The notes beneath the pieces are model-generated. The model was not told where the DNA came from, did not search any database, and saw only the letters and a list, made by a program, of their open reading frames with translations. A program made the translations under genes and the position numbers. Positions 26,784 through 34,264 of a stretch of 63,122 bases of DNA are shown here, one piece after another. The DNA is from Rhodospirillaceae bacterium (GTDB lineage: Bacteria; Pseudomonadota; Alphaproteobacteria; Rhodospirillales; UBA2165): the NCBI GenBank assembly GCA_002723345.1, contig PBNV01000026.1, positions 1 to 63,122 of the forward strand, read 5' to 3'. Each line of letters starts with the position of its first letter. The stretch's first letter is position 1.

Positions 26784-27242
26784 GTGGCAAAACCCGTCTC
26801 CCTAAATCAGCGTCAGGTTCATGGCACAGCCATCATGCTTTGGGATCAAGGCGTCTTACTGCGCGGACCATCCGGCGCCGGAAAATCGGACCTAGCTCTC
26901 CGGCTTATTGACTGTGGGGCGGTTTTGGTGGCAGATGACCGGGTTAATCTTACCCGAGCCAAAGACAGTGTCCAAATGTCTGCCCCGACAAACCTGCTCG
27001 GAAAACTGGAAATCCGCGGCCTTGGCATCGTCCAGATGGCATGCGTTCCATCTGCCCCGCTTGCAATGGTTTGCGATTTGGTACCCGCCGATCAGATAGA
27101 TCGGATACCTGACGTTGCCACCGAGACCATCTTCGACCAACTGGTCCCCTTGGTGGTAATCGACAGTCGGACACAGTCCGCTGCAGCACGGGTTCGATAC
27201 GCTTTGAAAGTCGCACAGGGTGAGATAGGCTTAACCAAATGA
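26784..27242 (+). CDS. hprK: HPr kinase/phosphorylase, short alphaproteobacterial form
   Basis: A 152-residue kinase that phosphorylates HPr on serine. The P-loop GPSGAGKSDLALRLID lies near residue 31 and LVADDRV near residue 51; GKLEIRGLGI is the family signature. The N-terminal domain of Firmicutes HprK (about 300 residues in total) is missing, as usual in alphaproteobacteria. The start is taken as GTG at 26784, five bases after chvG; the longer open frame upstream merely overlaps chvG. It overlaps rapZ by four bases (ATGA). The HPr encoded downstream keeps the target serine. Confidence 0.93.
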   Translation: MAKPVSLNQRQVHGTAIMLWDQGVLLRGPSGAGKSDLALRLIDCGAVLVADDRVNLTRAKDSVQMSAPTNLLGKLEIRGLGIVQMACVPSAPLAMVCDLVPADQIDRIPDVATETIFDQLVPLVVIDSRTQSAAARVRYALKVAQGEIGLTK

Positions 27243-28126
27243 GCACCGATGCAAAACGCAGACTAACTACTGTACTTGTGACAGGCATGTCTGGCGCGGG
27301 TAAAACGTCCGCGCTCAAAGCGTTTGAAGATTTGAACTTTGAAGCCATTGATAACGTGCCATTATCGCTATTGGAAACTTTGGCTGCCGGACGACGGCGA
27401 GCCGACATCGGAGGCCTGCCCCGGCCGCTCGCGGTCGGCGTGGATATTCGAACGCGAGATTTTGATGTGGAAACGATTCTTGCGCATCATGCCGCTCTTA
27501 TGGACGTTGGAAATGGTCGAGCGAGTATTCTTTTTCTGGATTGTAACAACGAGGAATTGCGGCGGCGTTATGAAGTTACACGTCATCGTCACCCGCTCGC
27601 TCAGGACAGGCCTGTCGCGGATGGCATCGTCCATGAGCGGCGCCTGTTAACAAGTTTACGCGATGAAGCAGACCTCGTAATCGATACCTCGGGAATGGCG
27701 CCAGGCGAATTAAAGGGCATACTGCAAGGCCAGTTTGGGGATGGCGCAGCGGAGTCGCTCACCATTTTTTTAACCTCTTTCTCTTACCGGCGGGGCGTGC
27801 CTCGGGCAGCCGATCTCGTTTTTGATGTTCGGTTTCTCGCAAACCCACATTACGAAACAGATTTGAGAAAACTCACTGGCCTGGATGACCCTGTCGGCGC
27901 CTTCATTGAGGCCGACCATGTATTTTCGGATTTCTTTGACCACCTAACCGCTTTGTTAGCTCCTCTATTGCCGCGTTATCTGGCGGAGGGCAAAAGCTAT
28001 CTTACCCTTGCCGTCGGATGCACAGGCGGCAAACACAGATCGGTGTTTACTGCGCGAAAACTTGCAAATTGGTTTGAAAATCGGGGCCAGAACGTCCAAG
28101 TTCTGCACCGAGAGTTACCAAATTGA
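27239..28126 (+). CDS. rapZ: RNase adapter/nucleotide-binding protein RapZ
   Basis: A 295-residue RapZ (YvcJ family). The N-terminal Walker A motif is VTGMSGAGKTSALKAFED near residues 14-31, followed by IDNVPLSLL; the C-terminal domain has SYRRGVPRAADLVFDVRFL and AVGCTGGKHRSVF, both conserved. In E. coli RapZ controls turnover of the GlmZ small RNA; in alphaproteobacteria its role is less clear, but linkage to hprK and PTS genes is standard. It overlaps hprK by four bases and precedes the EIIA gene. Confidence 0.95.
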   Translation: MSTDAKRRLTTVLVTGMSGAGKTSALKAFEDLNFEAIDNVPLSLLETLAAGRRRADIGGLPRPLAVGVDIRTRDFDVETILAHHAALMDVGNGRASILFLDCNNEELRRRYEVTRHRHPLAQDRPVADGIVHERRLLTSLRDEADLVIDTSGMAPGELKGILQGQFGDGAAESLTIFLTSFSYRRGVPRAADLVFDVRFLANPHYETDLRKLTGLDDPVGAFIEADHVFSDFFDHLTALLAPLLPRYLAEGKSYLTLAVGCTGGKHRSVFTARKLANWFENRGQNVQVLHRELPN

Positions 28127-28175
28127 GGATGGGCCATTTGCTCGATCTTTCGTTTCGTTGTCTTGAGAGAGGAAG

Positions 28176-28583
28176 ATGATAGGTTTGGTTTTGGTGACCC
28201 ATGGCGGTCTAGCGGTCGAACTCATTAGCGCTATGGAACATGTAGTTGGACCCCAAGAGAACACAGCTGCAGTCTGCATTGGGCCAGACGACGACATGGA
28301 ACACCGGCGCGCAGACATCCAAAAGGCCGTGAGCAGCGTCGAAACAGGTGAGGGTGTCATCATTCTGACCGATATGTTTGGTGGCACTCCCTCCAACCTA
28401 GCTATTTCAATCATGGAAGCGAAATCGATTGAGGTTATTGCCGGAGTCAATTTGCCCATACTGGTTAAATTGGCGAGCATTCGAAGTACGTTGGACCTGC
28501 AGAGCGCCATTGCAAAGGCACAGGAAGCGGGCCGAAAATACATCAACGTCGCTTCGCAACTGCTGAATGAAAACAAAAACTGA
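28176..28583 (+). CDS. PTS system mannose/fructose-type EIIA component
   Basis: A 135-residue EIIA-Man domain protein. The phosphorylated histidine is His9 in LVTHGGLAVEL; DMFGGTPSNLAIS near residue 68 and the GVNLPILVKLAS segment are family hallmarks. As no sugar-specific EIIB/EIIC gene is present, this is the regulatory PTS branch typical of alphaproteobacteria, where phosphate flows from EI-Ntr through HPr to EIIA and modulates targets such as ChvG or (p)ppGpp enzymes. A GAGAGAGGAAG site precedes the ATG. EI is not in the window. Confidence 0.92.
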   Translation: MIGLVLVTHGGLAVELISAMEHVVGPQENTAAVCIGPDDDMEHRRADIQKAVSSVETGEGVIILTDMFGGTPSNLAISIMEAKSIEVIAGVNLPILVKLASIRSTLDLQSAIAKAQEAGRKYINVASQLLNENKN

Positions 28584-28596
28584 TCTGGTATAATCC

Positions 28597-28863
28597 GTGC
28601 CCGAAGCAGATCTGCTAATTAAAAATCAACGCGGTTTACACGCTCGGGCGGCATCAAAATTTGTCAAACTTGCTGCGGAATTTGAGGCAGATATCTCTGT
28701 TTCCAAGGATGGCCAAACGGTCTCCGGTCTCTCAATTATGGGGCTTATGATGCTTGGTGCGGCATCGGGCGACTCCGTGACCCTGATTACAGAGGGCCCT
28801 CAAGCGGCTGCGGCTTTCGACGCCCTGAAGACTCTGATAGACGATAAATTTCAAGAAACCTAG
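28597..28863 (+). CDS. ptsH: Phosphocarrier protein HPr
   Basis: An 88-residue HPr-family protein beginning with GTG. Catalytic His15 lies in NQRGLHARAASKF. Ser46 in VSGLSIMGLMML is the site phosphorylated by HPr kinase, consistent with hprK three genes upstream. It starts 13 bases after the EIIA gene. Together with EIIA and HprK it forms a regulatory PTS relay rather than a sugar uptake system. Confidence 0.95.
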   Translation: MPEADLLIKNQRGLHARAASKFVKLAAEFEADISVSKDGQTVSGLSIMGLMMLGAASGDSVTLITEGPQAAAAFDALKTLIDDKFQET

Positions 28864-28997
28864 CATCAGCCATATAGGACTGGGATCGAACTTAAATGGG
28901 GCATAGTGCTCGATCTAAACCAGAGGGATTTGCGAATTTTTCAATGAGCTTTGGCTACGGTGCCCTCGGCGTAACCTGGACAAAGTTCTCGGGCTTT

Positions 28998-29026
28998 TTG
29001 ACATTAGAGATAGATCGGGGTAGGAA
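28998..29026 (+). promoter_or_regulatory. Candidate sigma-70 promoter for ahcY
   Basis: A perfect -35 hexamer TTGACA (28998-29003) is followed after 17 bases by TAGGAA (29021-29026), a weak -10. It lies about 80 bases before the ahcY start in the 243-base gap after ptsH. No SAH or SAM riboswitch motif was recognised in the leader. Judged by eye only. Confidence 0.3.
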
Positions 29027-29106
29027 CGGGTTTGGATCTTCCCGGCCGAAGAGGAGGTCCGTCGTTCTCATCGGGCCCCGTGCTGAGCAAAAGGACTTAA
29101 ACACAA

Positions 29107-30402
29107 ATGGACGCAAAAGTAGACTTTAAAGTCGCAGACATCAGCCTCGCCGATTGGGGCCGCAAGGAAATCGCAATCGCGGAAACGGAAATGCCCGGAT
29201 TAATGGCGCTGCGGGAAGAATACGGTAGCACCAAGCCGCTAAAAGGCGCCCGCATCGCGGGCTGTCTTCACATGACAATCCAAACAGCGGTGCTGATTGA
29301 GACACTGACCGACCTTGGCGCAGATGTTCGTTGGAGCTCCTGCAATATTTTTTCGACCCAGGATCACGCGGCCGCTGCCATCGCGGAGGCCGGCGTACCG
29401 GTTTTTGCCTGGAAAGGAGAGTCGGATGAGGAGTTCTGGTGGTGTATCGATAAAACTATCGAGGGGCCGAATGGTTGGACACCAAACATGATCCTGGATG
29501 ATGGTGGTGACCTCACTCAGGTCATGCATGAAAAGACACCAGAACTCTTGAAAGACGTGAGGGGCCTGTCGGAAGAGACAACAACCGGCGTTCATCGACT
29601 CTATGAGATGGAAAAGGCTGGCACGTTGATGGTGCCGGCGATCAACGTGAACGACTCAGTCACCAAATCGAAGTTTGATAACTTGTATGGCTGCCGCGAA
29701 AGTCTAGTGGATGGCATCAAACGGGCCACTGACGTGATGCTCGCTGGCAAAGTGGCCGTCGTCGCAGGATACGGTGATGTGGGCAAAGGCTCTGCGGCAT
29801 CACTCCGCGGCCAAGGTGCCCGGGTTCTTGTCACAGAAATCGATCCGATTTGTGCGCTCCAGGCTTCCATGGAGGGTTATGAAGTGGTCACCATGGAACA
29901 AGCCGCCCCGATCGGGGATGTTTTTGTAACTACAACAGGCAACATTGACGTCATCACCCAGGACCACATGCGCGAGATGAAGGACCGGGCGATCGTTTCC
30001 AATATCGGTCACTTCGACTCCGAAATTCAAGTCGAGGCCCTGCGCAACTACAAATGGCACAACGTGAAGCCCCAAGTGGATGAGGTGGAGTTCCCGGACG
30101 GCAAACGCATCATTCTGCTGGCGGAAGGCCGACTGGTAAACCTTGGTTGTGCGACAGGTCATCCAAGCTTCGTAATGAGCGCCTCTTTCGCCAACCAGGT
30201 GCTCGCTCAAATCGAGCTCTGGGAAAACGCGAGCAGCTACGAGAACAAAGTTTATGTCCTGCCCAAAGATCTGGATGAAAAAGTGGCCCGGTTGCATCTC
30301 AGCAGATTAGGCGTTCAGCTCACCGAACTGACACAGGAGCAAGCCGACTATATCAGCGTCGCCCAAGACGGTCCTTACAAGCCTGAACACTACCGCTACT
30401 AA
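29107..30402 (+). CDS. ahcY: S-adenosylhomocysteine hydrolase
   Basis: A 431-residue cytoplasmic NAD-dependent enzyme that splits S-adenosylhomocysteine to adenosine and homocysteine, completing the methylation cycle. Characteristic segments are [51 protein letters not shown], the NAD-binding [27 protein letters not shown] and the C-terminal [11 protein letters not shown]. Length is normal. A strong intrinsic terminator follows. In many alphaproteobacteria this gene follows ptsH, as here. Confidence 0.98.
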   Translation: MDAKVDFKVADISLADWGRKEIAIAETEMPGLMALREEYGSTKPLKGARIAGCLHMTIQTAVLIETLTDLGADVRWSSCNIFSTQDHAAAAIAEAGVPVFAWKGESDEEFWWCIDKTIEGPNGWTPNMILDDGGDLTQVMHEKTPELLKDVRGLSEETTTGVHRLYEMEKAGTLMVPAINVNDSVTKSKFDNLYGCRESLVDGIKRATDVMLAGKVAVVAGYGDVGKGSAASLRGQGARVLVTEIDPICALQASMEGYEVVTMEQAAPIGDVFVTTTGNIDVITQDHMREMKDRAIVSNIGHFDSEIQVEALRNYKWHNVKPQVDEVEFPDGKRIILLAEGRLVNLGCATGHPSFVMSASFANQVLAQIELWENASSYENKVYVLPKDLDEKVARLHLSRLGVQLTELTQEQADYISVAQDGPYKPEHYRY

Positions 30403-30430
30403 TCGGCGCCGAACCACAGATTATAGGAAG

Positions 30431-30463
30431 GCCTCGCTCTGTGCGGGGCTTTTCTTTTTCTTG
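30431..30463 (+). terminator. Rho-independent terminator after ahcY
   Basis: A 7-bp stem GCCTCGC/GCGGGGC (one G-T pair) closes a five-base loop TCTGT and is followed by a T-rich run TTTTCTTTTTCTT. It lies about 30 bases after the ahcY stop and separates ahcY from the decayed kinase and the tsaE operon. Confidence 0.88.
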
Positions 30464-30496
30464 TCCCTTATGTAAGTCACGCCTAAAATTTCTCCC

Positions 30497-31975
30497 GTGA
30501 CCATCAAACACTCTAAGATAAAAGCGTTGGACCTGCTTTAGGCGTTGCCCATCGCAGCACTGCTCCTGGACGACCAATTGAGGATACGAGGCATTAATCA
30601 GACTTACCGAACTCAGTGGGATCTCGACGAAAACTGGCTTAGCCAGTGTCCCGCCTACCGATCTGTTTTGGAGCGGCTCAGGGATCACCAGTGCCTGCCC
30701 GAGCAACTCCATTTTACAGCTTATGCCGACGAAACGCTGTCTCGGATCCTCGTATTGAGGGGTTACCAGCAGGACACGCTTCATCTGCCGTCAGGCGCCA
30801 TCATTGTCTGTACAGTCACGCACTTGCCAACGGGCCTTCTCCTGACGTTTCAGGATATAAGCGAAAAGGTTTCCGCCGTACGTCATCGCAATGAAGAACG
30901 GTCGACCCACCAATCATTGTTTGATCAGCTCGATGAAAGCTTGGCTGTCTTCGGCGCCATGGCCAGCTTCGCTACCAAAACTCCGCTTTTCGAGACATTT
31001 GGGCATTGTTGCCAGATTTTGGCACGGACAACCCATCCCTCGCGCAATTTCTAGATGCGACCAGAGCTCACCTCCCAGTTAATTCTTCCTGGCCGACAAC
31101 ACGGGACCGCTTGGAAGGAAAACTGCTGGGCCGGACTGTATATAACATACGCCTATACCTTAAAGACGGTCGGACACGGGATGCCACTAATCTGCCTTCA
31201 CCAGACGGCGGCACAGTGTTGGCATATCGAGATTGGCCCAGGTATCCGACGTGCATTCGGAGTAGCTATCGAAAGCCGAGAAGACGCTAGAGGAAAGTCG
31301 TCTGAAATTGAATTTCATGGCTATGCTGTCGAATGAAATGAGAACGCCCTTTATAAATTTGTTGGGTCTTGCTGAACTGCTCTCCAGCCAAACTTTTGGT
31401 GATTTGAACGCCAAACAATCAAGCTATGTGGAGAGCATCGCTTCCTCTGCTCAGCGGATGATGACCCTGCTTACAGATGTTATTGACCTAAACTCACTAG
31501 AGTGGGGACAGGGAGAACTGGCGTTGGATACGTTTGAGCTTCATGCCTTTCTAGTATCTCTAATAAACCCTTTTGAAACGGTGGCACGGAAAAAAACATC
31601 TCATTTACATTGGACTGTCCGGCAGATATCGGGTGGCTGGCAGCAAACGAGGGCCGGCTTGGTCGAGTGATTCGTTACCTTTTGGATAATGCCTTTGAAT
31701 TTACAGGATCAAACGGCATCATCACGGTGGCGGTGGCTCGAGAGGACCGGGTTCTTCGCCTCACCATCTCAGACACCGGTGTCGGTTTGCCGCGCGAGAC
31801 GGTAGAGAAATTTAATCAGCCGAACTCAACTGTTCTACACGACGGCACCCTCTCAGGACACGGCCTTGGCCTGACAATTGTAAAAGACTTGATCGCGCGG
31901 CACGAGGGTACCGTCTCAATATCGTCCAAACCAAATCGGGGTACCGCAGTCAACCGCTGCTTGCCTGCCGCCTGA
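30497..31975 (+). pseudogene. Decayed PAS-domain sensor histidine kinase
   Basis: A kinase of about 490 codons can be reconstructed across four disrupted pieces. It would begin at GTG 30497; codon 15 is now TAG (30539-30541) before ALPIAALLLDDQLRIRG. The frame shifts near 30958 (continuing GQLRYQNSAFRDIW), again near 31220-31265, and in a run of seven A near 31591-31599 (continuing ISFTLDCPADIGW). Two PAS-like regions, a HisKA region and an ATPase domain (LLDNAFEFT, ISDTGVGLP, GHGLGLTIVKDLIARHEG) are visible. The H-box reads LSNEMRTPF: the phosphorylated histidine is replaced by asparagine. Homologous intact kinases often sit just upstream of tsaE in relatives. Sequencing error could explain a single shift but not all lesions. 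Confidence 0.85.
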
Positions 31976-32040
31976 ATATTGATTTCAGATCCGCACATCA
32001 ACCCTTTCGCAAAACGCCTCATCAAAGTAAACAATAGAAC

Positions 32041-32511
32041 ATGTCTCATCTAACCTTACGCCGCACGCTCTACTCGGAGCAGGACACAAGAGAACTCGCC
32101 GCCAGCCTCGCTCGTTTGGCGCAACCCGGCGATGTGATTGCCCTGGAAGGCGACCTTGGTGCGGGAAAAACAGTTTTTGCGCGCGCCTTCGTCACTGCCT
32201 TGGGCGGTGGAGAAGAAGTTCCAAGCCCAACATTCACCCTTGTGCAATCTTATGATAGCGCCTCGGGTCCCATTCATCATTTTGACCTTTACCGGCTTAA
32301 TTCCCCTGAAGATACATTTGAGCTTGGTCTTGAAGAGCTCTTACCAGACGGTATTTCCCTCATCGAGTGGCCAGACCGCCTCGGGCCGTACATGCCCAAA
32401 GACCATCTCATCATCCGGATGATCGAAAACTCAACAACACGCCGATTCGTCGAAGCCGTCGGCGCGGGCGACTGGGTGCACAGACTGGACGATCTGAGGG
32501 AACTCTTTTGA
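32041..32511 (+). CDS. tsaE: tRNA threonylcarbamoyladenosine biosynthesis ATPase TsaE
   Basis: A 156-residue ATPase of the TsaBDE complex that makes the t6A modification next to the anticodon of ANN-decoding tRNAs. The P-loop is EGDLGAGKTVFARAF near residue 38; PSPTFTLVQSYD and HFDLYRL are the family motifs, and LIEWPDRLG follows. The stop overlaps the amgK start by one base (TGATG), beginning an operon of overlapping genes through addA. Confidence 0.96.
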   Translation: MSHLTLRRTLYSEQDTRELAASLARLAQPGDVIALEGDLGAGKTVFARAFVTALGGGEEVPSPTFTLVQSYDSASGPIHHFDLYRLNSPEDTFELGLEELLPDGISLIEWPDRLGPYMPKDHLIIRMIENSTTRRFVEAVGAGDWVHRLDDLRELF

Positions 32512-33518
32512 TGACATCCCGGTCGGACCAACTCAATGCCTTCTTGAAAACAGCAGGCTGGTCCGGTGCCCAGAGGCGCCCTCTCGCCGGAGACGCCTCC
32601 TTCCGACGCTATGACCGGTTAACGCTTGGATCCCGGAAAGCGGTGCTGATGGATGCCCTGCCGGGCAAGGAGGATATTCGTCCTTTTCTTGCGATCGCCC
32701 GACACTTGCGGTCTTTAGGTTACAGTGCGCCTGAAATCTATGGGGAAGCCGTGCACGACGGGTTCATTTTGCTGGAAGATTTTGGAGACACCACATTTAG
32801 CCACCGCCTTCAAAGCGGTGCAGACGAGAAAACGATGTACGAGGGGGCAGTTGACTTCCTGATTGATTTGCATAGTCAGGCCACGAAAGCCACTGTGCCC
32901 TCTGGCCTTCCAGTGTATAATACAGATCGATATCTGGATGAAGTTTTTTTTCTCACGGACTGGTATATGCCTCAAGTTTCGGAACGCTCTGATGCGGCTC
33001 GGCAGGACTATGAAAAGCTCTGGCGGGAAATTCTCTCGGGCGTCTCTCCTATCCGCGATACCCTCGTACTGCGGGATTTCCATGCAGACAATCTAATGTG
33101 GCTACCGGAGCGGGATGGCGTCGCCGCCTGTGGGCTCTTGGATTTTCAGGATGCTTTGGCGGGGCACCCGGCCTATGATCTGATGTCCCTCTTAGAGGAT
33201 GCCCGCCGGGACGTCCCGGTTGATTTGGGCCAAGCCATGATTGATCGTTACCTGACGGCTTTCCCAGGGATCAAAAAGAAGGCCTTCATGACATCCTTCT
33301 CTATCTTGGCAGCGCAACGCCATTGCAAGGTCATTGGCATATTTACCCGGCTCGCGGTGCGTGATGGAAAGCCGGCATATTTAGCACATATCCCACGCGT
33401 TTGGCGATTACTGGAGAGCACCTGCGCCAGATCAGACCTCGCCCCGCTAACAACTTGGCTAGAGACGTGGCTGCCGGCGAAAAAGCGCAACTTGCACGAG
33501 GCAACCACCCAGACATGA
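32511..33518 (+). CDS. amgK: AmgK-like N-acetylmuramate/N-acetylglucosamine kinase (aminoglycoside phosphotransferase family)
   Basis: A 335-residue cytoplasmic kinase. The APH-fold motifs are LRDFHADNLMWL, with the catalytic aspartate, and GLLDFQDALAGHPAYDLMSL, with the metal-binding aspartate. AmgK phosphorylates the anomeric carbon of MurNAc in the peptidoglycan recycling route that bypasses de novo UDP-MurNAc synthesis; the next gene encodes the matching uridylyltransferase. The start is placed at ATG 32511 because it overlaps the tsaE stop; the longer frame runs over tsaE. The fit to the pair is good, although biochemical identity is inferred from context. Confidence 0.9.
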   Translation: MTSRSDQLNAFLKTAGWSGAQRRPLAGDASFRRYDRLTLGSRKAVLMDALPGKEDIRPFLAIARHLRSLGYSAPEIYGEAVHDGFILLEDFGDTTFSHRLQSGADEKTMYEGAVDFLIDLHSQATKATVPSGLPVYNTDRYLDEVFFLTDWYMPQVSERSDAARQDYEKLWREILSGVSPIRDTLVLRDFHADNLMWLPERDGVAACGLLDFQDALAGHPAYDLMSLLEDARRDVPVDLGQAMIDRYLTAFPGIKKKAFMTSFSILAAQRHCKVIGIFTRLAVRDGKPAYLAHIPRVWRLLESTCARSDLAPLTTWLETWLPAKKRNLHEATTQT

Positions 33519-34255
33519 CAGAAATGATGCCAAAAGTCGCAATGATCCTCGCAGCGGGTTTCGGAAAACGGCTGCGACCGATTACGGACAAAACGCCAAA
33601 GCCAATGCTAAAGGTTGCAGGGCGCACACTGCTAGACCACAGCATTGACCATCTTGCGGACATCGGCATCGAGAAAGTAGTCATCAATATTCACCATCTG
33701 GGCAGCCTAATTGAACAACACATCACACGACGGACAGATGTTGAAGTCGTGATTTCCGACGAGACGGATGAACTTCTAGAAACCGGAGGGGGTATCATGA
33801 AAGCCCTGCCTCTGCTGGGCGAGGACCCATTTTTCGTTATCAACGGCGATGTCCTCTGGCTCGACGGGCCCACCCCTGCCCTGCAACGTCTTGCCGGCAC
33901 GTGGGATCATAACCACATGGACGTCCTGCTTCTCTTGCACTCTACTGTGGAGGCGTATGGTTATGACGGGAGAGGGGATTTTATGGTCGACCCCGAGGGC
34001 GCTCTGGTCCGGCAGCCGGAACGGGAGGTCTCCCCCTATCTATTTACCGGTGTACAAATTCTTCAGGCAAAGGCTCTTGCAGAGGCCCCTGCCGGGCCCT
34101 TTTCAATCAACTTAATATTCGATAGGGCGATCGAGAAAGGGCGGCTATTCGGATTGATTAACGACGGCGAATGGTTTCACATTGGAACTGCCGGCGGATT
34201 GAGCGAGGCGGAGGGATATTTCCGCCAACGCTTTCCAGGTATCAGGCGCAGATAG
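33515..34255 (+). CDS. murU: MurU-like N-acetylmuramate-1-phosphate uridylyltransferase
   Basis: A 246-residue nucleotidyltransferase. The N-terminal nucleotide-binding signature is AMILAAGFGKRLRPITDKTP, followed by KPMLKVAGRTLLDH; INGDVLW carries the metal aspartate, and EWFHIGTAGGLSEAE lies near the C-terminus. MurU converts MurNAc-1-phosphate to UDP-MurNAc. The ATG at 33515 overlaps the amgK stop (ATGA), so the two recycling enzymes are translationally coupled. A generic sugar-1-phosphate nucleotidyltransferase is the alternative, but the neighbour favours MurU. Confidence 0.9.
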   Translation: MTEMMPKVAMILAAGFGKRLRPITDKTPKPMLKVAGRTLLDHSIDHLADIGIEKVVINIHHLGSLIEQHITRRTDVEVVISDETDELLETGGGIMKALPLLGEDPFFVINGDVLWLDGPTPALQRLAGTWDHNHMDVLLLLHSTVEAYGYDGRGDFMVDPEGALVRQPEREVSPYLFTGVQILQAKALAEAPAGPFSINLIFDRAIEKGRLFGLINDGEWFHIGTAGGLSEAEGYFRQRFPGIRRR

Positions 34256-34264
34256 ACATCACCG

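Noticed and set aside
28864..29106. SAH or SAM riboswitch upstream of ahcY
   Set aside because: The leader was read for the known conserved cores; none was recognised. Only a candidate promoter was kept.
32367..32510. Longer N-terminus for the AmgK-like kinase
   Set aside because: It would overlap most of the end of tsaE in another frame; the ATG at 32511 overlapping the tsaE stop fits family length.
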